The notes under the pieces: model-generated
What the model was told of the DNA's origin: nothing
What the model saw: only the letters and a program-made list of their open reading frames with translations
Databases searched by the model: none
Made by a program: the position numbers and the translations under genes
Source of the DNA: Tubulanus polymorphus
Lineage: Eukaryota > Nemertea > Palaeonemertea > Tubulaniformes > Tubulanidae
Reading direction: 5' to 3'
Assembly (NCBI RefSeq): GCF_964204645.1
Contig: NW_027437462.1
Location: 27,001 to 91,000 of the forward strand
DNA length: 64,000 nucleotides
Shown here: one piece after another, positions 55,100 to 64,000 of the stretch
Numbering within the stretch: position 1 is the stretch's first letter
How the letters are laid out: every line of letters begins with the position of its first letter

Positions 55100-55965
55100 T
55101 GCAGAAGTAACTGTGATCAGTGTTTGCAGCAGCTGCAGTAGGACGTACTGTGATCTGTGTTTGCAGCAGCAGCAGTAGGACGTACTGTGATCTGTGTTTG
55201 CAGCAGCAGCAGCAGGTGATACTGTGATCTGTGTTTGCAGCAGCAGCAGGTGATGCTGTGATCTGTGTTTGCAGCAGCAGCAGGAGATGCTGTGATCTGT
55301 GTTTGCAGCAGCAGCAGGTGATGCTGTGATCTGTGTTTGCAGCTGCTGCAGGTGATGCTGTGATCTGTGTTTGCAGCAGCTGCAGTAGGACGTACTGTGA
55401 TCAGTGTTTGCAGCTGCTGCAGTAGGACGTACTGTGATCTGTGTTTGCAGCAGCAGCAGCAGGTGATACTGTGATCTGTGTTTGCAGCAGCAGCAGGTGA
55501 TGCTGTGATCTGTGTTTGCAGCAGCAGCAGGAGATGCTGTGATCTGTGTTTGCAGCAGCAGCAGGTGATGCTGTGATCTGTGTTTGCAGCAGCAGCAGGA
55601 GATGCTGTGATCTGTGTTTGCAGCAGCAGCAGGTGATGCTGTGATCTGTGTTTGCAGCAGCAGCAGGAGATGCTGTGATCTGTGTTTGCAGCAGCAGCAG
55701 GTGATGCTGTGATCAGTGTTTGCAGCAGCTGCAGTAGGACGTACTGTGATCTGTGTTTGCAGCAGCTGCAGTAGGACGTACTGTGATCAGTGTTTGCAGC
55801 TGCTGCAGTAGGACGTACTGTGATCAGTGTTTGCAGCAGCTGCAGTAGGACGTACTGTAATCAGTGTTTGCAGCAGCTGCAGTAGGACGTACTGTGATCT
55901 GTGTTTGCAGCAGCTGCAGTAGGACGTACTGTGACCTGTGTTTGCAGCTGCATGTGATCTGTGTT
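55062..55965. repeat. CAG-rich minisatellite in the WD-gene 3' UTR
   Basis: About 26 units of 33-38 bp, each with two to four CAG (or CAGCTG) triplets followed by GTGATGCTGTGATCTGTGTT or TAGGACGTACTGTGATC. It begins with a (CAG)9 run. It lies between the WD-gene stop codon (55020) and its polyadenylation signal (56081), so it should be present in the mature mRNA. Confidence 0.93.
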
Positions 55966-56219
55966 TGGATTATAATGCTGTAAATTTCTTGTTGTTTTTA
56001 TGTGATAATGATTTAGATTTTTTGAAATGTATTTATCTAAAATCTAAAGTGATCTATTTATTAACTGTCTTTATATTGTGAATAAATATTGACTCAATGA
56101 AATAATAATAATAATTTAATTTCTATCAGATTTCTATGTTGGTTTGTTTGAGTGCATTTGAATGGACAAATGACGTCGATACTGACAAATTTAATTGAGA
56201 AGAAACAAACTCCGACGAC

Positions 56220-56440
56220 GATACGTTTTACATTAAAAAAAACGTACAAATCCACAAAACCCTGACCCTAGCTAGGATTCGAACCAGGGAACTCAAACCT
56301 TGTCAGCACAGCACGCTGACCACTAGACCGGCACCGGATCGTAGTGACCGAGTTATATTTGCTTAGCGCGGGGACCATTGATCAGTCATGTGTGGAGACT
56401 CCTTATTCATACTCTCTATCATTCTAACAGTTTTGAATTT
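56220..56440 (-). mobile_element. tRNA-derived SINE-like element, copy 1
   Basis: On the minus strand a box A-like TAGTGGTCAGCG and a box B GGTTCGAATCC are separated by about 35 bases, as in a tRNA. Flanking sequence (GCGGGGACCATT, TGTGGAGACTC) recurs at 58565-58610. It lacks a stable tRNA acceptor stem, so it is not a functional tRNA gene. Confidence 0.75.
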
Positions 56441-56596
56441 TTTATAAAAGTTTTGAAGTCTAAGGCATACGATGAGCAGTAAATCAAGTAAAAATCTCAT
56501 TATTCTGGATTTAAGCATTAATTAATATTGTCGCCCACACCTGACTGGTCACAACACTGACCCGACATATTTAAAAATTCGGACAATCGCTACTGT

Positions 56597-56680
56597 TCAG
56601 TGGCCTAGTGGTTAGTGTGACCGGCTGCCATGGTGCAGGTTGCAAGTTCAAATCCTGCTAGGGTTAGGATTTTAGGATAA
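56597..56680 (+). mobile_element. tRNA-derived SINE-like element, copy 2, opposite strand
   Basis: GGCCTAGTGGTTAGTGTGAC (box A) and AAGTTCAAATCC (box B) with TGCTAGGGTTAGGA directly after box B. Confidence 0.65.
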
Positions 56681-57047
56681 ATTCATTTTGATCCCTATAT
56701 CATAACTTCCAAAGGTTAAACGAGACTGTTAGGCAGAAAACCCGTTATCGCTGTTTTGCAGCTATATTTAATTTCATGAAACAAACAGTTCAATACTGAG
56801 AAAATTGTTTTAATTGTTGATATCGAAAAGCTTTTGAAACGGTTTGAAATTATTACTTGGGCGTCCACGTCTGTGAGTTGAGTTTTAAATCAAATTCACA
56901 AATATGGAACTGAGATCGGAAAGACTGAGCGATTCGTTGCTGTATCTCTATCAAGCTAACTCCACAAGATTCCCATCATCGCACGGATTTAAGTAAAAAA
57001 AAACGTCTTCTAAAATAAAAGAAATAACGTTTTTCTGAATTGTTTGT

Positions 57048-57800
57048 TTACGATGTATAAAGTATGAAATTGACACATGAATTTGAAAGTGACGTAACCC
57101 CAGATATTTGATTTACTACGTCTGTTCGAAATGTGCGACCTCCGAATTTACCGAGAAATCCTGGAAATTCTAGAACGGTAAATACAATACTCATTGAAAT
57201 CACCATTTTAGTAGCTTTCGTTTGATTTTGAGATGTTGATATTTTAGACGCCGACAGAATTTCACGTTGCTTATTTTTGACGTTTAGGACAATAATTAGA
57301 GCTATATTTGCAGCGAGAACTAAAATATTTGAAATAACAATTCGGATGATCGGGTCTATATATCTGTTCATTAGATTATAAATAGTTTCATAGATACCGG
57401 GAGTGTAAAATTCATAATGAATAAATCGAAATCCTTTATATCTAGTAGACAATCTAACTCTCATCGTTATAGGGTAATAATGACAACGATAATTATACCC
57501 GTAATGGTGACCAGTGGTTTCAGGCTGCGTTTTACTTTTAGCGGAAACATTATAGTAACCAATCTTTCGCATTGAATTATGACGGTTAAATAATTCCGGA
57601 ACACAAGAAATCCTTTTGTAAAAAAACTCGCCCATATGTTTAGGTGAACGGGAGAAATTCGGTTATTAGGAAATCTCTTGATCGAGTCACCGAATCGCGC
57701 GTAGTGGATTTAATAACGAACTGGATCCTGAATAAACTTCCACAGCAAAAACAGAACGTCTATGAATGCGAGCAGTTTCAGTAAATCGAAGCAGCGGTTT
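57048..57800 (-). pseudogene. Broken rhodopsin-family GPCR (TM2 to TM7)
   Basis: On the minus strand a TM2-like LLKLLAFIDVLFLLWKF (about 57800-57740) is followed by a TAA at 57710-57712, then in the same frame TM3 with FLVFRNYLTVIIQCERLVTI and MFPLK (the ER form of the DRY motif) and TM4 (PLVTITGIIIVVIITL). Near 57480 the frame shifts by one and TM5 (IVISNILVLAANIALIIVL), a basic loop, TM6 (MVISMSIVFTVLEFPGF) and TM7 (SNSCVNFILYTS, an NPxxY-like position) follow to a stop at 57048. The pattern resembles invertebrate peptide receptors. One stop and one frameshift make it a pseudogene unless the assembly is wrong. TM1 was not found. Confidence 0.8.
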
Positions 57801-58439
57801 TAGTTTTCAGTTTGTTAAATAAAACGATAACCATCATGTTGAATATTACACCGGACTGTGACAAGGCTCGGTGTAATATACCATACAAACTCCCAGAGAG
57901 GATTGTTAAATTCGACTGCAGTTTCGTTCATTATTTTAGAACGATCTGCTAGGGCTAGTGTGAAAACATTATCTATACTGAATTAGCATTAGTTCTGATT
58001 TGATTTGTACATTTAATAGATTTACATCAATTTGTGCGTCGGAAAATAAATTGAATGAATGAATAAATTTGACGCCAAATTCAATAAAATACCATCTATT
58101 CAGTCTACAGTAGATTCACAACTAAAGTTTAAAAGCTGAAACCCGAATTCAGAAATTAGAGTTTAATTCGGTGCAGTAAAAGATGGTCCAATATCATTCT
58201 TTTTGGTCACCGGAGATACAGAATTTTGCAAAAGCGAAGGAGAAACATTGTTTACTTCACGAGATATTCTAAAATGGAAATAGAAATAAAAAAGTGCATT
58301 TTCCGATGAAAATCTTGGAAGGACTGCTAGAAACCCGGTTAACACGGCTACTATACGAATTTTATAAAATGAAAAAAAAACGACAATTAACGATAGGAGT
58401 TCTAGAATATATAAAAACAAGGGAAGAAATAGATGATAA

Positions 58440-58640
58440 CTTCAAGAGCCCCGTAACCCTAACCCTAGGATTCGAACCATGCACCTCAAGCTTGCCAGCA
58501 CAGCACGCTGACCACTAGTCCACCGGATCGTTGTTACTGAGTTAGTTAGTAAGTTTGTCTGTTTAGGGCGGGGACCATTAGTGAGGTGATCGGTGACGTG
58601 TGGAGACTCTATTCACAAACAATTCCTACCATCATTATAT
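58440..58640 (-). mobile_element. tRNA-derived SINE-like element, copy 3
   Basis: Same minus-strand box A (CTAGTGGTCAGCGTGCTGTG) and box B (GGTTCGAATCCTAGG) as copy 1, same orientation, with telomere-like GGGTTAGGGTTAC immediately after box B. GACGTCGATACTG occurs beside both copies (56172, 58727). Confidence 0.75.
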
Positions 58641-58921
58641 CAGTTTCTAATCAGACCCTCGATTGCAGCCAGTAATAAACTGAAGCCTTTCTCATCTACA
58701 ACACCTTATAAATATTTGTAGGAATGACGTCGATACTGTACAAATTCCTGAATTATAAATCACTGTACAAAATCTCATTGATATCAAACTAAGTTTATTA
58801 TTTTTCTGTGTCAATAAGAAATTCTAGAATTCTAATTTATCAAGGTATTTCTTCTATCCCCGAGACTTGTCCGCCGGAACCTATCACATCATTGTGAAAA
58901 TGGTAGTAGAGCCTGTACCAA

Positions 58922-59125
58922 TGTGAACCCACACACGGGGCTTCCGGCTACACAGCCCCACACGGGGCTTCCGGCTACACAGCCCCACACTGGGCTTCCG
59001 GCTACACAGCCCCACACTGGGCTTCCGGCTACACAGCCCCACACGGGGCTTCCGGCTACACAGCCCCACACGGGGCTTCCGGCTACACAGCCCCACACGG
59101 GGCTTCCGGCTACACAGCCCACACA
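58922..59125. repeat. 27-bp minisatellite, seven to eight copies
   Basis: Near-identical copies of GGGGCTTCCGGCTACACAGC followed by CCCACAC. Open in three minus-strand and one plus-strand frames purely because 27 is a multiple of three. Confidence 0.95.
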
Positions 59126-59399
59126 GGGCTTCCGATGAATGCCCCACAGGCCTTCCCAATACTGACTCGGGGCTCCTCGGGTACACGGCCACGAGGCCCG
59201 GGTGCTTGACTGCCGCCGGCACACCAGTGGCCCCCAGCGGGTACGGTCCCCAGTGTTTTATATCAAAATCTTTTCAAAAGCTCACAAAAATCTGAAATTC
59301 TTTTTACACCGTTCCCTGTTCTAAAACCACTGTTAGATACTGAATATCAAATTTTTAAAGTATTTTTTAAATATCCGGTAATAACCCGCCGGTCCAAGA

Positions 59400-59712
59400 T
59401 ACTGCCCCGATACACCGTAAGGTGCTGCCGCTATGCTCGTTGTTAGCGGATTTTTCATACACTACTATCAATTAGTTCTGGCAGTCAAGGAACTGTCCAG
59501 TGTCTTTCCGCGTAACCGTACTGTGCTGCCATCTTTTCTGATGACTAAATAATTTAGGAGACCCCTCTTTTTTATTTCAATGTATTTGAATACATTTCTT
59601 TTATTCTGTAAAATAGATGAATTTAACTCAGATCTAAACTGTCACAAATCAATTCAACTTTGCTTTATTGATCGTAATATCAATTAAGATGGCAGCACCG
59701 TACGGTGGTAAG
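59400..59712. promoter_or_regulatory. Promoter-like region with three copies of a palindromic motif
   Basis: ACACCGTAAGGTGCTGCCGC (about 59412-59431), ACCGTACTGTGCTGCCATC (about 59515-59533) and, inverted, GATGGCAGCACCGTACGGTG (59689-59708). The third is directly followed by GTAAGT, so it may sit at the end of a non-coding first exon of the gene starting at 59989. Confidence 0.5.
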
Positions 59713-59988
59713 TAAGTCTCGGTAAGTGAAGGACGAATAGTTTGTTTATAGAAACAGCGATTGACAACTAAAACTTATATAAATAAATCTTTGATAAACG
59801 CATCGAAATAAGATATACTGTAGGTTAATTTAGATTGATTAATCATAATTATTCTTGCATTCAAGATTAGGCAGCAAACATTGTTGTTATCCATTTAATT
59901 TTATTTATGAAATATTTAATTTAATTTAATTTAATTTCAGACAAAAAAATTCCTCCTCAGCTCACAGTCAGCAGTGATTCATGTGAAG

Positions 59989-60693
59989 ATGCCGTTATTT
60001 GTGTCTGATTTTGGTCCGTCAGCTCCGCGTGTCAAACCAGAAGCCGATATTTACTACAAGCGAAATCAAGGAAGTTTGAAAAAATGGTTCGATCAAAACG
60101 CGAATAAACAATACAACAGTCCTCGTCCGGTACCGAAATGTCCGTCACCCGCGGCGAAACAACAATACGAGAAACATCGCGGACAAATGAACACTTGGCT
60201 CGACCAATCAAAGAATAGAGATTATAATTCACCGAGACCTCAACCAAGATGTCCGACGCCGGCCGCGAAAGATCAATATAATAAACATCAGGGTTGTATG
60301 AGTGATTTACTGACCGGTTATCCCTCACAGGCAAATACAATAATAATACATCCTCGAGCCGTTAAACCCGAGGCTCAGAGTAACGCTAACGCTCATAAAG
60401 GGAATCAGACTAAATCATTATTTACGAGTTATGGTCGATTACCGCTCTCCGCGAGACCCGTCCCAAAAATAAAACCAGAAGCAGATGGTAACTATAGAAA
60501 GAACCGTGGTTACACGACTACATTGTTTAATGAGTATGGACGGTTACCGCTATCAGCGCGTCCAGCTCCGAAAGTCAAACCTGAAGCATCGAATAACGCC
60601 GAACTCGACCGCGGGGGACGAATGAGTAAAATGCTTACAATGGCGCCACCTAGTGGTAGAAATAATCCCATGTCTATGTCGTGTGCGTTTTAA
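59989..60693 (+). CDS. Uncharacterised KPEA-repeat protein
   Basis: A single coding exon of 234 codons from ATG 59989 to TAA, preceded by TTTAATTTCAG at about 59931-59941, so the 5' UTR is probably spliced. Roughly six degenerate repeats are visible, each with a PxPKhKPEA or PxPxCPxPAA segment followed by Tyr/Asn, a KxRG or KNRG turn and a short helix (KKWFDQN, NTWLDQS, SLFTSYGRLPLSARP, TLFNEYGRLPLSARP). It is basic and Pro-rich, with no signal peptide or membrane segment. I do not recognise a named family; the regular repeats could bind a filament or microtubule, which is inference. A polyadenylation signal lies at 60865-60870. Confidence 0.75.
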   Translation: MPLFVSDFGPSAPRVKPEADIYYKRNQGSLKKWFDQNANKQYNSPRPVPKCPSPAAKQQYEKHRGQMNTWLDQSKNRDYNSPRPQPRCPTPAAKDQYNKHQGCMSDLLTGYPSQANTIIIHPRAVKPEAQSNANAHKGNQTKSLFTSYGRLPLSARPVPKIKPEADGNYRKNRGYTTTLFNEYGRLPLSARPAPKVKPEASNNAELDRGGRMSKMLTMAPPSGRNNPMSMSCAF

Positions 60694-60884
60694 AGTGTAT
60701 CCTCATGAACTCTCGAACTCCTCGTGAACTCTCAAACTCCTTGTGAACTCTCAAACTCCTTGTGAACTCTCAAACTCATTGTGCACTTTCTCTAATATAT
60801 CTGCATAGTTTATATAATTTTACACTTGCTGTGATATTCAGAATATATAATGTTTTTTTTTAGAAATAAAATATTTTATCAGTA

Positions 60885-61240
60885 AACTGTTCACTGTTCT
60901 ATCTGTCTCTGTATCATCTCTAATCCCCACAGTCGTCAGCTCTCTAATCCCCACAGTCGTCAGCTCTCTAATCCCCACAGTCGTCAGCTCTCTAATCCCC
61001 ACAGTCGTCAGCTCTCTAATCCCCACAGTCGTCAGCTCTCTAATCCCCACAGTCGTCAGCTCTCTAATCCCCACAGTCGTCAGCTCTCTAATCCCCACAG
61101 TCGTCAGCTCTCTAATCCCCACAGTCGTCAGCTCTCTAATCCCCACAGTCGTCAGCTCTCTAATCCCCACAGTCGTCAGCTCTCTAATCCCCACAGTCGT
61201 CAGCTCTCTAATCCCCACAGTCGTCAGCTCTCTGTGTCTA
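60885..61240. repeat. 24-bp minisatellite, fourteen copies
   Basis: Perfect or near-perfect copies of TCTAATCCCCACAGTCGTCA followed by GCTC. The almost complete identity suggests very recent amplification. Confidence 0.96.
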
Positions 61241-61594
61241 TTAATCATTCACTGCTAGAATAATTCAGAAAATACTTCAACAGATTTTTATTTGATTATG
61301 AAAATTTTTACACATCAAATTCTAAATAATTACAACCGATCTAGTTAAATATTATTGAAAAACCGCTAATCGCACTGCATCGTGGGTAGTTAAACGGGTA
61401 CGCGTTGCCACGGTAACAACTAGTCGCGTAAAATACAGCGCGTCTAATTCTGAAAGAGAAGAAAATGATAAAATAAAAAACTCTATTAAGATCAACAGAT
61501 TTCGTTGCATCTTAAAATGAGTAAAAATAATGAAAGACAAAGTGTCAGATTCGACACGTGGAGACACCTGGTGGTGGCGATATTCCTTACCTTT

Positions 61595-62905
61595 CTATTT
61601 CTTCAGTAATTGATGTCGAACGAGTAAAAATGGGGCATTAAATCCAGTTCCGAAAAACAGTATGAAATACGCTGTTAACTTGAATTTATTACCAATTCCA
61701 AACGGTAGATTCTAAAAATAGATAGAACAAGTATTTAATAATCAGACACTTTCATATTGACAGCCATTCTGTCACCCCTCACCTCTACAGACAGTCAGCA
61801 CACCCTCAATTAAACCCCTCACCTCTACAGACAGTCAGCACACCCTCAATTAAACCTCTCACCTCTACAGACAGTCAGCACACCCTCAATTAAACCTCTC
61901 ACCTCTACAGACAGTCAGCACACCCTCAATTAAACCCCTCACCTCTACAGACAGTCAGCACACCCTCAATTAAACCCCTCACCTCTACAGACAGTCAGCA
62001 CACCCTCAATTAAACCCCTCACCTCTATAGACAGTCAGCACACCCTCAATTAAACCCCTCACCTCTACAGACAGTCAGCACACCCTCAATTAAACCCCTC
62101 ACCTCTACAGACAGTCAGCGCACCCTCAATTAACCCCCTCACCTCTACAGACAGTCAGCACACCCTCAATTAACCCCCTCACCTCTACAGACAGTCAGCA
62201 CACCCTCAATTAACCCCCTCATCTCTACAGACAGTCAGCACACCCTCAATTAACCCCCTCATCTCTACAGACAGTCAGCACACCCTCAATTAACCCCCTC
62301 CCAGTCAGAATCTCCCAATTGATCTAGATTTACCACCCTAATTGAGTTTTAAACACCCCACCGCTTGACTCCAAATGTCAAACATCGCCTCACTCTCCGG
62401 GGCCACACTCTCCTGGGCCTCACTCTCCGGGGCCACACTCTCCTGCTGGGCATCACTCTCCGGGGCCTCACTAGATCAGAAACTAATTCAGGAAGTTGAA
62501 CAGAGCTCCGGGGCCGAATTGCTGTTAGACAGGTTGCTGTTGCCACGGCAAATTTACTTAAAATTCTTCAAAAACATGGTATTATTCAAAGAAGAAAAAG
62601 GGTTTCTTGAAAGTCGCAGCATTCACTTGAGTTCCACAGTATAAAACACAGGAGCTTTCAACTGTTGACCTTCGTTCCTAAAGCGTGGCAGGTGCGCGTT
62701 TCACTTGTCAGCAGGTGCGCGTTTCATATATTGAAGTTTTTAAGCGAGAAAAACATGGTTTAAACAGATATTGATGATTTATTATTGATATGAGTAAACT
62801 AACCGAGCCCGGAATTCCATGCTGCTGCCAATGTTGACTTCTAGCAGCCGCAGAAACCGAGAAATTCCTCTTCAAAATATTCTGTAAAACTGCACGACCC
62901 GACAT
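61595..62905 (-). CDS. COX7C: Cytochrome c oxidase subunit 7C
   Basis: A small single-pass subunit of respiratory complex IV in the mitochondrial inner membrane. Exons: 62804-62905 (ATG 62903-62905) and 61595-61711. The 72-residue product starts MSGRAVLQNILKRNFSVSAA, a basic amphipathic presequence, then HWQQHGIPGSNLPFGIGNKF and a membrane helix (LTAYFILFFGTGFNAPFLLV) ending RHQLLKK. The NLPF, PFxxVRHQLLK pattern is diagnostic. GTAAGG right after the stop and an acceptor near 61450 suggest an intron in the 3' UTR. It is divergent from NDUFA13. Confidence 0.93.
61775..62300. repeat. 40-bp minisatellite, thirteen copies
   Basis: Copies of CCTCTACAGACAGTCAGCAC followed by ACCCTCAATTAAACCCCTCA fill the single COX7C coding intron. 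The AAACC to AACCC variant is clustered at one end, showing polarised turnover. Confidence 0.96.
62385..62475. repeat. 30-bp tandem repeat, three copies
   Basis: Copies of CTCACTCTCCGGGGCCACAC followed by TCTCCTGGGC in the COX7C intron. Confidence 0.85.
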
Positions 62906-63468
62906 CTTTACTGACTTTGTTAATTAGTCTCTGATTGGCCAAATCGCCGTAACCTCTCAGAAATTGGCCAACCAGCGTTAAGATGACAAAGTGGGTTCGA
63001 TCGGAACTTGTTCCGGTCGACGTTCCGCAAAATGATCCGCGGCCGTCAAAAACTTTTTCATGAAACACCGAAAAATCTAATATTTAATACTTTATTACAA
63101 AAAATATGTTTTCGGCGAATTTTAAATTATTCTACTCATGACAATTAATATCATGAGTTTAAAATTAAAAAAATTGCCGAATAAATGGAAATATTCACAA
63201 CGGTTCAGCAACTGGTTCGGGTGTTAGTTAGACGTCAAAGTCAAGCATCAATGAAGAGAAGGTGAAATAAATTGAATTTAGAAGCTTCAAATGATTAATT
63301 AGAGTGTAATCCGACTGATAGAAGGTAATTTATGAAACGATTTCGATTATAAATATTGTCACGTCGAATTTAGTTGAAAAATATTGTCATAATTTTAAAG
63401 ATCAAGCAAAAATTTCTCTGGTTTATAAAAACTAATCAATTCATTTTATTGGTTTTCAGTTTTGAAAG
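62906..63468. promoter_or_regulatory. Bidirectional promoter region of COX7C and NDUFA13
   Basis: The two start codons are 563 bases apart on opposite strands. The segment 62930-63060 has CCAAT-type elements on both strands (GATTGGCCAA, AATTGGCCAACC) and GC-rich sequence. On the plus strand an ATG at 63185 opens a 25-codon frame that ends at a GTGAAA donor (63263) and would run into a stop if spliced to the NDUFA13 exon, so it is a possible upstream ORF in a non-coding first exon. Confidence 0.55.
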
Positions 63469-63912
63469 ATGACCACATATCGGCAGGATATGCCTCCTAA
63501 AGGAGGGTATAAACCAATAGATTGGGCGATGAGAATGCCGCGTAAAGGTCCCAGCGGTTATATGATGTTTGCAGGATTTGCCGCGTTTACGTCGGTCGCC
63601 GCTGTCGGGTTACACTACAATTATAAATATCTCGATAGGAACCGTTTAGAAGTAACGGAGAGTCGTATCGCCGTGGAGCCGTTACTGAGAGCAGAACGAG
63701 ATCGACTATATCTGAAACGACTGAGAGAGAATCGAGAGGCTGAAGAGAAATTAATGGCCGACGATCCCAACTGGAAAGTGGGTACATTAAACGGAGAGCC
63801 GATATTTCACAACGTCCGAGGAAGGTGGTACGATCCCCCTCTTTATGAATATTATTCAATGGTTAAATATAAAGATTACTATAGACACACAGTTGAACAT
63901 ACACGTCATTAA
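63469..63912 (+). CDS. NDUFA13: NADH dehydrogenase 1 alpha subcomplex subunit 13 (GRIM-19)
   Basis: An accessory subunit of respiratory complex I, with a single N-terminal membrane helix. One coding exon of 147 codons, preceded by GGTTTTCAG nine bases upstream of the ATG. It reads MTTYRQDMPPKGGYKPIDWA (family QDMPPxGGYxPI), RKGPSGYMMFAGFAAFTSVA (helix), ESRIAVEPLLRAERDRLYLK and LRENREAEEKLM, then DDPNWKVG and a Tyr-rich tail. Length and motif order match human NDUFA13 (144 residues). The family has no cleaved presequence. Confidence 0.95.
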   Translation: MTTYRQDMPPKGGYKPIDWAMRMPRKGPSGYMMFAGFAAFTSVAAVGLHYNYKYLDRNRLEVTESRIAVEPLLRAERDRLYLKRLRENREAEEKLMADDPNWKVGTLNGEPIFHNVRGRWYDPPLYEYYSMVKYKDYYRHTVEHTRH

Positions 63913-64000
63913 ATACCGTGACGATTATACCTTCATTAATAAGGTTAACGAATTATGTTAATTACTGTGTTAATTGGTTTCCTTTAGTTTGTAATTAGAT
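63913..64000. other. NDUFA13 3' flank
   Basis: Short AT-rich tail with a GATTA/TTAATTA-rich pattern; no polyadenylation signal seen before the window ends. Confidence 0.4.

Noticed and set aside
56269-56670. Functional tRNA genes
   Set aside because: Box A and box B are present but acceptor and anticodon stems do not pair properly, and the same units recur with shared flanks, so they are SINE-like.
58163-58420. Hydrophobic 85-codon minus-strand frame as TM1 of the GPCR
   Set aside because: Too far upstream, no TM1 signature (GNxxV), and it overlaps sequence next to the SINE copy.
58884-59224. Three overlapping frames of about 110 codons
   Set aside because: All are readings of the 27-bp tandem array with no conserved protein features.

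Overview
The window is nuclear DNA of a bilaterian animal. Genes are split into many short exons with GT-AG introns. The start codons and splice joins I used are inferred by eye from reading frames, phases and family resemblance. The protein set (LRRC71, CTDSPL2, Rab11, LYRM7, SBDS, CC2D1, a CERS1-type ceramide synthase, a WDR49/WDR64-type protein, COX7C, NDUFA13), compact intergenic spaces and very heavy intronic minisatellites suggest a marine invertebrate, perhaps a lophotrochozoan. That taxonomic guess is weak.

Layout. 1-1.9 kb: the tail of an unrecognised plus-strand gene, then a multipass membrane protein. 2.2-9.2 kb (minus): LRRC71. 10.5-14.3 kb (minus): CTDSPL2 phosphatase. 16.3-22.8 kb (minus): an unrecognised coiled-coil protein with an MGC N-terminus and polyQ. 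23.7-27.6 kb (plus): a Rab11 locus with three possible first exons and three possible last exons. 27.6-33.2 kb: gene-poor, with degraded mobile-element sequence, an orphan RCC1-like exon and a diverged internal repeat. 33.2-35.1 kb (plus): LYRM7 and SBDS, with two bases between the LYRM7 stop and the SBDS start. 35.6-40.7 kb (plus): CC2D1. 41.3-43.4 kb (plus): ceramide synthase. 44.6-55.0 kb (plus): EF-hand/WD-repeat protein. 56.2-58.7 kb: SINE-like copies flanking a broken GPCR. 60.0-60.7 kb (plus): a small repeat protein. 61.6-62.9 kb (minus) COX7C and 63.5-63.9 kb (plus) NDUFA13 sit head to head.

Functionally the genes are mostly housekeeping: mitochondrial respiratory chain (LYRM7, COX7C, NDUFA13), ribosome maturation (SBDS), endosomal traffic (Rab11, CC2D1) and sphingolipid synthesis (CERS). 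Two are probably ciliary or sperm-related (LRRC71, WDR49/64-like).

Almost every gene has at least one intron filled by a tandem array of 17-40 bp units. A short motif, AGRTGGCGC, resembling the core of the CTCF binding site, occurs at least 21 times exactly, in introns, exons and splice junctions, where about one would be expected. These two signals, the Rab11 terminal-exon clusters, the LYRM7-SBDS junction and two splice-site-bearing tandem arrays in the WD-repeat gene are the most unusual things here.
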